Positions 46,360-55,090 of a DNA stretch of 64,000 bases are shown here, in pieces. The notes under the pieces are model-generated. The model worked only from the letters and a program-made list of their open reading frames with translations, was not told the DNA's origin and made no database searches. Source of the stretch: Muribaculaceae bacterium (GTDB lineage: Bacteria > Bacteroidota > Bacteroidia > Bacteroidales > Muribaculaceae); contig JAGANS010000048.1 of the NCBI GenBank assembly GCA_017624155.1, positions 1 to 64,000 on the forward strand, read 5' to 3'. The translations under genes were made by a program, and so were the position numbers. Each line of letters starts with the position of its first letter. Position 1 is the first letter of the stretch.

Positions 46360-48735
46360 GTGAGACTGTCAGAACTGAAAACCGGCGAAGAATGTGTCGT
46401 GGTCAAGATTCTCGGCCACGGGGCTTTCCGCAAGCGAGTTATCGAAATGGGGTTTGTGCGCGGACGTGTAGTGAAAGTCTTGCTCGACGCCCCGCTTAAG
46501 GATCCTGTCAAATACGAACTGCTGGGTTACGCCGTGTCGTTGCGGCGGGCCGAGGCCGACATGATCGAGGTTGTTAAAATCGACGATGTTATGGATACGC
46601 ATCCCCATACGCCGCGAACTGATACGCATCATGCAGGTTCTCACCATATCGAGGCCGATCGCGAGAGCCGTATCATCAACGTGGCTCTCATCGGCAATCC
46701 GAACTGTGGCAAGACATCACTCTACAACGATATTTCCGGCGCCAAGGAGCATGTAGGCAATTACGGAGGAGTTACTGTCGACATCAAATCGACTACATTC
46801 AATTTCAAAGGCTATACCATAAAGCTCACCGATCTCCCCGGCACATATTCGCTGGCCGCATATTCACCCGAGGAGCTGTATGTGCGCAAATTCCTGCGCG
46901 AGAAGACTCCTGATGTGATACTGAACATCGTCGATGCCACGAATCTCGAGAGAAACCTGTACCTTACCACCGAACTCATCGACATGGACCGCTCGATGGT
47001 GATCGCTCTGAACATGTACGACGAGTTCCGCGAATCGGGTTCCACGCTCGACTACAAGATGCTCGGCGAGATGATAGGCGTACCTATGGTACCCGTAGTG
47101 GCCCGTACCGGCGAGGGTGTGGAACGGCTGTTTGATACGGTAATAAAGGTATATGAAGGCCGTCACGACGAGGTGCGCCACATCCACGTGAAGCTTGGTC
47201 ACGACACCGAGCAGGCCGTGCGCGTGCTCATCGACATGATCAAGGCCGATGCCAAGGTGGGCCGCCATTTCTCGCCTCGTTATCTGGCTATCAAGTTTCT
47301 TGAGGGTGACAGAGAGGTGGACAGTATCCTGCGCGACAGCCACTCGTACGACGATATGCTCAACACCCGCAACAAGCTCCGCGCCGACCTTGAGCGCCTG
47401 ACCCAGGAAGACATATCCTCGACTATTGCCGCCGACAAATACGGATTCATAGCCGGCGCGCTGGCCGAGACAATGGTGCGCGGCGAGCGTGTGGGCAAAG
47501 GCTCTACGTCAATTATCGACGCCATAGTTACAAACAAACTGTTTGGCTTCCCCATATTCCTTGCCATAATGTTCTTTATCTTCTGGGCCACATTCTTTGT
47601 CGGACAATATCCCATGGAATGGATAGAGTGGGGCGTTGACGGCCTGAGCGGGCTCGTCAGGGACTATATGCCCGACGGAATACTCAAGGACCTTGTGGCC
47701 GACGGAATAATCGGAGGCGTGGGCGGAGTGATAGTGTTCCTGCCCAATATCCTGATACTATACTTTTGTATCTCGTTCATGGAGGATTCGGGCTATATGG
47801 CACGCGCGGCGTTCATAATGGACCGTATCATGCATCGCCTGGGGCTTCACGGCAAGTCGTTCATTCCGTTGATCATGGGCTTTGGCTGCAATGTCCCGGC
47901 CATAATAGCCACCAGAGCCATCGAGAGCCGTTCGAGCCGGCTGATCACCATACTTATCAATCCGTTCATGTCGTGTTCGGCCCGTCTGCCGCTGTATGTA
48001 CTCCTTATCGGCACATTCTTTTACGGATATGCCGCATGGGTGTTCATGGCTCTGTATCTGCTCGGAATACTTATGGCTGTCGTGACTGCAAGGCTGCTGC
48101 GCAGGTTCATTTTCCACAAAGACGAAACTCCCTTTGTAATGGAACTGCCGCCTTACCGTATGCCTACATTCAAGGCTTCAGTGCGCCATACATGGGGCAA
48201 AGGTGTGCAGTATCTCAAGAAGATGGGCGGCATTATCCTGTTTGCCAGTATTATAGTGTGGGCGCTGAATTACTTTCCGCGCCATGACAGCGATGTGCGT
48301 CATGATGAGGATACATCGACTATCGACTTGAGCCGCGACTCGTATCTCGAGGCGGCAGGCAAAGCCGTGAATCCCGTTATGAAGCCGCTCGGATTTGAAT
48401 GGCGCGCCTCGGTGGCGGCACTTGCCGGTGTACCGGCTAAAGAGATTGTTGTGTCGACACTCGGAGTGCTCTATACCGGCGATGAGGCATTCACAGATGC
48501 TTCGCTCGGCGAGCGCCTCGAAGCACCGCGTGCCAACGGCAAGCCTGATTTCACCCCTGCTGTTGCACTCAGTTTCATGGTGTTCATACTGCTGTATTGT
48601 CCGTGCATGGCTACGGTCACGGCTGTAGTCCGCGAGACGGGACATTGGCGTTGGGGTGCATTCAGTGTACTCTACAACACTGCTGTTGCATGGATAGTCG
48701 CCTTTGTCGTTTATCGGCTGGCTCTTTTTGTCTGA
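46360..48735 (+). CDS. feoB: FeoA-FeoB fusion, ferrous iron transporter
   Basis: FeoB imports Fe2+ using a cytosolic GTPase domain and a membrane domain. I use the GTG at 46360, since the protein then begins MRLSELKTGEE as in other Bacteroidota fusions, giving 791 residues; the TTG at 46333 seems unlikely. Residues 1-75 are FeoA (SH3-like), 79-96 a linker with six His (DTHPHTPRTDTHHAGSHH), then the G domain with GNPNCGKTS (112-120), DLPGTYSL and LNMYDE, and about eight membrane helices. The product is complete. Confidence 0.96.
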   Translation: MRLSELKTGEECVVVKILGHGAFRKRVIEMGFVRGRVVKVLLDAPLKDPVKYELLGYAVSLRRAEADMIEVVKIDDVMDTHPHTPRTDTHHAGSHHIEADRESRIINVALIGNPNCGKTSLYNDISGAKEHVGNYGGVTVDIKSTTFNFKGYTIKLTDLPGTYSLAAYSPEELYVRKFLREKTPDVILNIVDATNLERNLYLTTELIDMDRSMVIALNMYDEFRESGSTLDYKMLGEMIGVPMVPVVARTGEGVERLFDTVIKVYEGRHDEVRHIHVKLGHDTEQAVRVLIDMIKADAKVGRHFSPRYLAIKFLEGDREVDSILRDSHSYDDMLNTRNKLRADLERLTQEDISSTIAADKYGFIAGALAETMVRGERVGKGSTSIIDAIVTNKLFGFPIFLAIMFFIFWATFFVGQYPMEWIEWGVDGLSGLVRDYMPDGILKDLVADGIIGGVGGVIVFLPNILILYFCISFMEDSGYMARAAFIMDRIMHRLGLHGKSFIPLIMGFGCNVPAIIATRAIESRSSRLITILINPFMSCSARLPLYVLLIGTFFYGYAAWVFMALYLLGILMAVVTARLLRRFIFHKDETPFVMELPPYRMPTFKASVRHTWGKGVQYLKKMGGIILFASIIVWALNYFPRHDSDVRHDEDTSTIDLSRDSYLEAAGKAVNPVMKPLGFEWRASVAALAGVPAKEIVVSTLGVLYTGDEAFTDASLGERLEAPRANGKPDFTPAVALSFMVFILLYCPCMATVTAVVRETGHWRWGAFSVLYNTAVAWIVAFVVYRLALFV

Positions 48736-48765
48736 CTTAATGCTTGTCCGTATCCCGACAAAAAT

Positions 48766-48796
48766 TTGAGGGATTCAAAGATTTTGCCTATATTTG
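48766..48796 (+). promoter_or_regulatory. Fumarase gene promoter
   Basis: TTG at 48766-48768 and TATATTTG at 48789-48796 are spaced by 20 bp, matching the Bacteroidota consensus. The start codon is 38 bp downstream. Confidence 0.75.
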
Positions 48797-48834
48797 CACA
48801 AAATAACTGAAACACTATTTTTTAAAAGCATAAT

Positions 48835-50484
48835 ATGGCAACCAAACCCTTCAACTATACCCCGATGTTTCCGCTCGGACCGGATACTACGGAGTATTAT
48901 CACCTGACCTCCGACTACGTACATGTAGAAAACTGGGGTGGTCATGAATTCCTGGTAATAGATCCCGAGGCTCTTACAGTGCTTGCCCGCCAGTGCACCC
49001 ACGACAATGCGTTCATGCTTCGTCGCGAGCACAACGCTATGGTAGCCAAGATTCTCAGCGATCCTGAAGCATCCGAAAACGACAAGTTTGTGGCCCTGAC
49101 AATGCTCCGCAACGCCGAGGTAGCCGCCAAAGGTCAGCTGCCGTTCTGTCAGGATACCGGCACAGCTATCATCCATGGTGAGAAAGGCCAGTGTGTGTAC
49201 ACCGGCTGCGACGATGCCGAGCGTCTGTCGAAGGGCGTTTACCTCACATATACCACCGACAATCTGCGTTACTCGCAGAATGCCCCTCTCACAATGTATG
49301 AGGAGGTGAACACCGGCTGCAACCTGCCCGCTCAGGTCGACATTCATGCCGGCGAGGGTGACGAATACCATTTCCTCTTCGTAGCCAAGGGCGGCGGCTC
49401 GGCCAACAAGACATATCTGTATCAGGAGACAAAGGCTCTGCTCAATCCGGCCAAACTCGTGCCCTTCCTCGTCGAGAAGATGAAGAGCCTCGGCACAGCC
49501 GCATGTCCGCCTTATCACATCGCGTTTGTAATAGGCGGCACCTCGGCCGAAAAGAACCTTGAGACCGTGAAGAAGGCGTCGGTGAAATACTACGACTCGC
49601 TGCCTACCCACGGCGACGAGAGCGGTCACGCATTCCGCGACATCGAACTTGAGGCTGTGCTCAAGAAAGAGGCAGAACGCCTCGGTCTCGGTGCGCAGTT
49701 CGGCGGAAAATATTTCGCCCACGACATCCGTGTTATCCGCCTGCCGCGCCACGGTGCATCGTGTCCCGTCGGCCTCGGTGTAAGCTGCTCGGCCGACCGC
49801 AACGTCAAGGCAAAAATCAACCGTGAGGGCCTGTGGATCGAGAAGCTCGACTCCAACCCCGGTGAACTCATCCCCGAAGAATACCGCAAGGCCGGTGAAG
49901 GCAAGGTTGTGAAAATCGACCTCAACCGCCCGATGTCCGAAATCCTTGCCGAGCTTACCAAATATCCCGTATCGACACGTCTGTCGCTCAATGGCACCAT
50001 CATCGTGGGTCGTGACATTGCGCATGCCAAGATCAAGGAACGTCTTGACAAGGGAGAACCCATGCCGCAGTACCTCAAAGATCATCCCATCTACTATGCA
50101 GGCCCGGCCAAGACACCTGCCGGAATGCCTTCGGGTTCGTTCGGCCCCACAACCGCAGGCCGTATGGACTCGTATGTCGATCAATTCCAGGCCGCAGGAG
50201 GTTCTATGGTAATGATCGCCAAGGGCAACCGCTCCAAGCAGGTGACCGATGCCTGCCACAAACACGGCGGATTCTATCTCGGCTCGATCGGTGGCCCCGC
50301 CGCTGTTCTCGCCCAGAACTCCATCAAGAAGGTCGAACTCCTCGAATATCCCGAGCTCGGCATGGAGGCAATCTGGAAGATCGAGGTAGAGGACTTCCCG
50401 GCATTCATCCTCGTCGACGACAAGGGCAACGACTTCTTCACGGAAATATCCGAGAAGTGTGCCGCCTGCGCTATAAATAAGTAA
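48835..50484 (+). CDS. fumB: Class I fumarate hydratase (4Fe-4S)
   Basis: Fumarase interconverts fumarate and malate; in anaerobes it feeds the reductive branch that ends in succinate. The 549-residue class I (FumA/FumB-type) protein has Cys105, Cys224 and Cys318 at exactly the numbering of the E. coli cluster ligands ([21 protein letters not shown]). The C-terminal domain shows [16 protein letters not shown] and [16 protein letters not shown]. It has its own promoter and an imperfect terminator. Symbol fumB is used by family likeness; fumA would be equally fair. Confidence 0.96.
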   Translation: MATKPFNYTPMFPLGPDTTEYYHLTSDYVHVENWGGHEFLVIDPEALTVLARQCTHDNAFMLRREHNAMVAKILSDPEASENDKFVALTMLRNAEVAAKGQLPFCQDTGTAIIHGEKGQCVYTGCDDAERLSKGVYLTYTTDNLRYSQNAPLTMYEEVNTGCNLPAQVDIHAGEGDEYHFLFVAKGGGSANKTYLYQETKALLNPAKLVPFLVEKMKSLGTAACPPYHIAFVIGGTSAEKNLETVKKASVKYYDSLPTHGDESGHAFRDIELEAVLKKEAERLGLGAQFGGKYFAHDIRVIRLPRHGASCPVGLGVSCSADRNVKAKINREGLWIEKLDSNPGELIPEEYRKAGEGKVVKIDLNRPMSEILAELTKYPVSTRLSLNGTIIVGRDIAHAKIKERLDKGEPMPQYLKDHPIYYAGPAKTPAGMPSGSFGPTTAGRMDSYVDQFQAAGGSMVMIAKGNRSKQVTDACHKHGGFYLGSIGGPAAVLAQNSIKKVELLEYPELGMEAIWKIEVEDFPAFILVDDKGNDFFTEISEKCAACAINK

Positions 50485-50493
50485 ACTGTTATA

Positions 50494-50546
50494 AAGCGCC
50501 GCATCCATGTTGTGCTCCCGCACAGACGGATACGGCGCTTATTTTG
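50494..50546 (+). terminator. Terminator of the fumarase gene
   Basis: AAGCGCCG and CGGCGCTT pair across an imperfect inner stem (GCATCC with GGAT-A), followed by TTATTTTG. It begins 10 bp after the fumarase stop. Confidence 0.75.
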
Positions 50547-50558
50547 TGCCTAAAAATC

Positions 50559-51452
50559 ATGAAAGCAAGTAAAATCATATATGGTCTTCTCGTAATGCTG
50601 GCCTGCATGTCGTGCGCGGGCCGCAAGGCAACCGCACCCGATGCATCGGATAATCTGCGCACGGCACTCGATTCCATAATAGCCTCACATCAGGGATTTA
50701 CAGGTGTGGCAGTGCTGTCGGGCGATTCGCTCCTAATAGCAGGCGACACTGCTCAGCTGCCGCTGATGAGCGTTTTCAAGATGCACATCGCGATTGCCGT
50801 GCTTGACAAGGGTATTCCCGTCGACTCGGTGATATCGCTCGATGCCTCGAAGATCCGCGAAAACACCTACAGTCCCTTGCGCGACAAGGTCGGCGTGCGC
50901 GATATTGACATAACCGTCGACAGTCTGCTCTATTATTCGGTATGTCGCAGCGACAACAATGCCTGCGATTTCCTGATTGAGCTCGCCGGCGGTATCAATG
51001 CTGTCGACAGTTGTATACGCCGTCTCGGAATCAACGATTTTGTCCTTACTGAAACCGAGAATTCCATGCACGAGGACATAAGCCGCAGCTATCTCAACCG
51101 CAGCACACCCGAGGCTTTGTGCCGGGTAATCGAGGCTGTGTTCAGCGGCCGCGCTCTTTCGCCCGAGTTGACCGAATACCTTGTCGGCCTTCTTGGCAAA
51201 AGCAGCACCAGCCTTGACAAAATTGCAGCCGGCATACCTCATGAGGCTTTCCTCGGCCACAAGTCCGGCATGTCTGATCGCAATGCCGATGGCGTGCGCA
51301 TGGCCACAAGCGATGTCGGCGCATTCAGGCGTCCCGATGGCTCGAATGTATTCATTGCAATTCTGATAAAGGATACGCCCGAGACCGACGAGCAGTCGGC
51401 GGCGCTCTTTAAGGATATCACATCGGCCGTATACTCTTCCTATACGGAATAA
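50559..51452 (+). CDS. Class A beta-lactamase-like lipoprotein
   Basis: A 297-residue predicted lipoprotein (lipid-type Cys16 in LLVMLAC; Cys19 is an alternative). The class A active site is complete: Ser71-Val-Phe-Lys74, Ser131-Asp-Asn133, Glu167 in the omega-loop pattern ExxMH, and Lys235-Ser-Gly. The omega loop and MSVFKMHIAIAVLD resemble the A2 group (CfxA, CepA, PER). Whether it gives beta-lactam resistance cannot be judged. It is preceded by a short gap after the fumarase terminator, so its promoter is not evident. Confidence 0.88.
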   Translation: MKASKIIYGLLVMLACMSCAGRKATAPDASDNLRTALDSIIASHQGFTGVAVLSGDSLLIAGDTAQLPLMSVFKMHIAIAVLDKGIPVDSVISLDASKIRENTYSPLRDKVGVRDIDITVDSLLYYSVCRSDNNACDFLIELAGGINAVDSCIRRLGINDFVLTETENSMHEDISRSYLNRSTPEALCRVIEAVFSGRALSPELTEYLVGLLGKSSTSLDKIAAGIPHEAFLGHKSGMSDRNADGVRMATSDVGAFRRPDGSNVFIAILIKDTPETDEQSAALFKDITSAVYSSYTE

Positions 51453-51481
51453 GATATCGGCTACAGAATAAGACAACAACC

Positions 51482-51520
51482 GACAACCGCTCCACAGCCG
51501 TGGGACGGTTGTCTTATTTA
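51482..51520 (+). terminator. Terminator of the beta-lactamase-like gene
   Basis: GACAACCG and CGGTTGTC form an 8-bp stem around an inner CCAC/GTGG stem, followed by TTATTTATTTG. It starts 30 bp after the stop. Confidence 0.85.
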
Positions 51521-51558
51521 TTTGTGCGGTGTAATGACCCGAATGAGAACTTATGCCG

Positions 51559-51590
51559 TTTGGGATTTGTTATTAGGTCATATAACTTTG
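51559..51590 (+). promoter_or_regulatory. aspT-aspD promoter
   Basis: TTTG at 51559-51562 and TAACTTTG at 51583-51590 lie 20 bp apart, a full consensus match. The aspT start is 26 bp downstream. Confidence 0.78.
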
Positions 51591-51615
51591 TTTTAATCCT
51601 TTTACATCAGTTTTT

Positions 51616-53331
51616 ATGTGGCACGATCACATTGTCCCGTTTTTTGTCAATAATCCCTCAATGGCGATTTTTATGACTTTGGGCGCTGGTTATCTTATAG
51701 GTAAACTTAAGTATAAGATGCTGACGCTCGGCACAGTTACGAGTGTGCTCCTTGTCGGAGTCCTGATTGGAATCCTGATTCCGGATATCAAGATACAGCC
51801 TCCGTTGAAGATGGTATTCTTCCTGCTTTTCCTGTTTGCAATCGGCTACAATGTGGGCCCGCAATTCTTCAGAAGTTTCAAAAAGAGCGGGCTGCCGCAG
51901 GTACTTTTCGCCGTCGCAATGACCACGGTCTGCCTTATCGTTACATGGCTGTGCGCCAAGCTCGCCGGTTATAATGCCGGAGAGGCAGTGGGCCTTTTTG
52001 CAGGCGCACAGACAATATCGGCTGTTATAGGCGTTGGACAGGAAACTATCAACGGCCTTAATATCAGCGAGTCGATGAAACAGTCGATGAACAATATCAT
52101 CCCAGTGATGTATGCCGTGACATACGTATTCGGTACTGCGGGTTCGGCCTGGATCGTGGCTTTCATAGGCCCGCGTCTGATGGGCGGATTTGCCAAATGC
52201 CGCCAGGACTGTAAAGAAGAAGAGGCCCTCATGGGCGAAACACTTGTCGACCAGCCCGGCTACGCGTCCTCGCTGCGCGAGGTTGCATTCCGTTGCTACA
52301 GGGTGGCCAACGACTGGTTTGGCGACGGCAAGAAAGTCGCCGATCTTGAATCGTATATTGAGTCGCAGGGACGGCGCCTCTTTGTCGACCGTATCCGTCA
52401 TAACGGCCAGATTATCGATACCCCTCAAGCCGGGCAGATGATTTACAAGGATGACGAGGTGGTGCTCAGCGGCCGCCGTGAAAGCATCATAGGCGAGGAG
52501 TCGTGGATAGGTCCCGAGGTTCAGGATCCCGCATTGCTCAGCTTTGCGATACGCGTATCTCCAACGATGGCGGCATCAAAGTATGTCGATGGCAAAACTG
52601 TCAGTGAAATTCTGGCCCAGCCATTCATGCACGGAGTGAGCATCAGAGAAATAAAGCGTCAGCAGTCGATTGCCGTGCCTGTGCGGGCCAATGCAGTCGT
52701 GCAGGGCGGTGATATGATTACCCTTGTGGGGCTGCCCTACGATGTGGCAACCGCCGAGAAGAAAGTGGGGCGGCCGTCCAAACAGACCTCGGCAACCGAT
52801 ATCGTATTTGTGGCCCTCGGCATTATTGTCGGCGGCATAATCGGTGTCCTTACGTTCAATGCCGGCAATGTGCCTATATCGCTCACTACATCGGGCGGTG
52901 CCCTCATCATGGGCCTCGTTTTCGGCTGGTGGCACAGCAGGCGTCCCGACTATGGCCAGATTCCGGCTCCGGCCACCTGGCTGTTCCGCGACCTTGGTCT
53001 TAATATGTTTATCGCATGCGTAGGCCTTGAATGCGGCCCGCACTTCATTCAGGGCTTCCAGCAGGTTGGCTGGGTACTGTTTATATGGGGCGCCGTAGCG
53101 ACTTCGCTGCCGCTTATCATTGGTATCCTGATGGCACGGTACCTGTTCAAGTTTCGCAGCGGTACGGCGCTCGGATGCGTAGCCGGTGCGCGCACAACCA
53201 CAGCGGCCCTCGGAGCCGTCGAGGAATCGCTTCACAGCGAAGTCCCTGCGATGGGATATGCTATCACTTATGCCGTGGGCAATACGTTGCTGATATTGTT
53301 CGGCGTGGTGATGGTGATATTGTTCGCCTGA
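51616..53331 (+). CDS. aspT: AspT-type aspartate:alanine exchanger
   Basis: A 571-residue membrane protein of the AspT/YidE/YbjL duplication family (AAEX). Two halves of about five helices each (about 15-200 and 395-571) flank a cytoplasmic region with two TrkA-C-like domains (about 210-390). Repeat signatures include AGAQTISAVIGVGQETI in the first half and VAGARTTTAALGAVEESL in the second. Family members exchange aspartate for alanine. The next gene, 40 bp downstream, encodes the matching aspartate decarboxylase, which strongly supports this substrate. Confidence 0.9.
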   Translation: MWHDHIVPFFVNNPSMAIFMTLGAGYLIGKLKYKMLTLGTVTSVLLVGVLIGILIPDIKIQPPLKMVFFLLFLFAIGYNVGPQFFRSFKKSGLPQVLFAVAMTTVCLIVTWLCAKLAGYNAGEAVGLFAGAQTISAVIGVGQETINGLNISESMKQSMNNIIPVMYAVTYVFGTAGSAWIVAFIGPRLMGGFAKCRQDCKEEEALMGETLVDQPGYASSLREVAFRCYRVANDWFGDGKKVADLESYIESQGRRLFVDRIRHNGQIIDTPQAGQMIYKDDEVVLSGRRESIIGEESWIGPEVQDPALLSFAIRVSPTMAASKYVDGKTVSEILAQPFMHGVSIREIKRQQSIAVPVRANAVVQGGDMITLVGLPYDVATAEKKVGRPSKQTSATDIVFVALGIIVGGIIGVLTFNAGNVPISLTTSGGALIMGLVFGWWHSRRPDYGQIPAPATWLFRDLGLNMFIACVGLECGPHFIQGFQQVGWVLFIWGAVATSLPLIIGILMARYLFKFRSGTALGCVAGARTTTAALGAVEESLHSEVPAMGYAITYAVGNTLLILFGVVMVILFA

Positions 53332-53371
53332 GTAAAATAATGAATCATAGAACTTAAAAACCGAAGATATA

Positions 53372-55006
53372 ATGGATAATCAGATCAATTCAAAAATCGA
53401 TGAAGAATTGTCGAAACTGTCGCCGTTCGAGTTGAAGGGCCGCATAATAGAGATGGCCGATGAAAAGGTTAAGAAGGATGCCAACACACTGCTCAACGCA
53501 GGCCGCGGCAATCCCAACTGGGTTGATGTCAAGGCCCGTGAGGCATTCTTTGCTCTGGGGCAATTCGCTATGCTCGAGTGCCGTCGCACATTCGAAATGC
53601 CTGAGGGCATTGCCGGCGTTCCGTGCAAGGACGGCATATCGGTGCGTTTCGAAACATGGATGCGCGAAAATCCCGCTGTTCCGGGCGTCGATTTCCTGCG
53701 CCGGGCATACGAATATTGCCTTATCGAGCTGTCGGCTGATGCAGATTCGCTGGTCGAAGAATGGGCCGGCGGCATTGCCGGGCACAACTATCCCACGCCC
53801 CCCAGAATCCTCGGTTATACCGAGCGCATCACCCGCAAGTTTCTTGATTGGGCTCTGTGTTCCGATAATCCCCCGGCCGACAATGTATTCGACCTGTTCG
53901 CCGTGGAAGGTTCGACAGCCGGCATGTGCTATGCCTTTGATGTGCTTAAGCAGAATTTCCTCCTAAACAAGGGCGATGCCATCGCTATCATGGTGCCGGT
54001 GTTCACACCGTATATCGAGATCCCCGAACTTAGCGAATTCGAGTACAAGGTGCTCGATGTGCGAGCCGACGTCATGGACAAAAACGGTATGCATACCTGG
54101 CAATATGACTCCTCTCAAATTGAGCAGCTTAAGGACCGCAAGTATAAGATGCTGTTTGTAGTCAACCCGTCCAACCCGCCAAGCTATGCCATCGCTCCCG
54201 ACACAGTCAGGGCCATCCGCGAGGTAGTAAAGGCCAACCCCGATCTGATGATTCTGACCGACGATGTATACGGCACATTTGTCCGCGGTTATCGCAGTCT
54301 TATCGCTGATCTGCCATATAATGCGATGTCGTGTTATTCGTTCTCGAAATATTATGGAGCCACAGGCTGGCGTATCGCAGTAACCGCCGTGAGCGAGAAT
54401 AATGTATTCGACCGGTTGCTATCGCAGCTTCCTGACGATAAGAAGGCACTGCTCAATGCCCGCTATCAGACTCTTACTCTTGATGTGCCCGGCCTGAAAT
54501 TCATCGATCGTATGGTAGCCGAGAGCCGACTCATCGCTCTGAATCATACGGCCGGCCTGTCTACCCCCCAGCAGATACAGATGTCATTATTTGCGTTGGG
54601 ATCTCTCATCGACAAGGAAGGTGCCTATCACAACCGCATGATAAAGATAATCCACGACCGCTACAACGCCCTGTGGAAAAGTTTCGGGTTCGAGATGCCG
54701 GACGATCCGTTGCGAGCCGACTACTATTCGGAAATCGACCTGCTCGTATGGGCAAAAAAGCTATATGGGAATGAGTTCGCCGATTACATTGACAAGACCT
54801 ACAATCCGCTGACTGCCGTGTTCCGTCTGGCCTCAGAGACCGGCAGCGTAGTGCTCAACGGTGACGGCTTTGACGGACCGCGCTGGAGCATACGCGTATC
54901 GCTCGCCAACCTCAATGAGGACGATTATGTGCGTCTCGGCACCAATATCCGCAAAATACTTAATCAGTTTGCCGATGAATGGAAAGCCTCCAAGACAGCA
55001 AACTGA
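53372..55006 (+). CDS. aspD: Aspartate 4-decarboxylase / aminotransferase
   Basis: AspD removes the beta-carboxyl of L-aspartate to give L-alanine and CO2 and can also act as an aminotransferase. The 544-residue fold-type I PLP enzyme has Lys326 in SFSKYYGATGWRIA as the PLP Schiff-base lysine, NPSNPPSYAI and DDVYGTF ahead of it, and the long N-terminal extension (GRGNPNW, FETWM) that separates AspD from ordinary aspartate aminotransferases. Operonic with aspT: import of Asp, decarboxylation consuming a proton, and export of Ala yield proton motive force and acid resistance. Confidence 0.93.
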   Translation: MDNQINSKIDEELSKLSPFELKGRIIEMADEKVKKDANTLLNAGRGNPNWVDVKAREAFFALGQFAMLECRRTFEMPEGIAGVPCKDGISVRFETWMRENPAVPGVDFLRRAYEYCLIELSADADSLVEEWAGGIAGHNYPTPPRILGYTERITRKFLDWALCSDNPPADNVFDLFAVEGSTAGMCYAFDVLKQNFLLNKGDAIAIMVPVFTPYIEIPELSEFEYKVLDVRADVMDKNGMHTWQYDSSQIEQLKDRKYKMLFVVNPSNPPSYAIAPDTVRAIREVVKANPDLMILTDDVYGTFVRGYRSLIADLPYNAMSCYSFSKYYGATGWRIAVTAVSENNVFDRLLSQLPDDKKALLNARYQTLTLDVPGLKFIDRMVAESRLIALNHTAGLSTPQQIQMSLFALGSLIDKEGAYHNRMIKIIHDRYNALWKSFGFEMPDDPLRADYYSEIDLLVWAKKLYGNEFADYIDKTYNPLTAVFRLASETGSVVLNGDGFDGPRWSIRVSLANLNEDDYVRLGTNIRKILNQFADEWKASKTAN

Positions 55007-55026
55007 CCATAACTCATAAACAGATA

Positions 55027-55055
55027 CGCGACCGCTCCTCTAAGGGGCGGTCGCG
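55027..55055. terminator. Hairpin between aspD and clpC
   Basis: CGCGACCGCTCC and GGGGCGGTCGCG form a 12-bp stem (one T-G pair) with a 5-base loop. T tails are poor on both strands, but it lies between convergent genes, 20 bp past aspD. Confidence 0.7.
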
Positions 55056-55090
55056 CTGTATACCGGTGCGTGAAAAGTTGGAACCGGCTC

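Noticed and set aside
48775..50523. 582-codon reverse open frame opposite the fumarase gene
   Set aside because: It mirrors the whole fumarase gene, which has intact cluster cysteines and a promoter. Strong GC codon bias keeps the opposite frame open. The antisense product has no recognisable domains.
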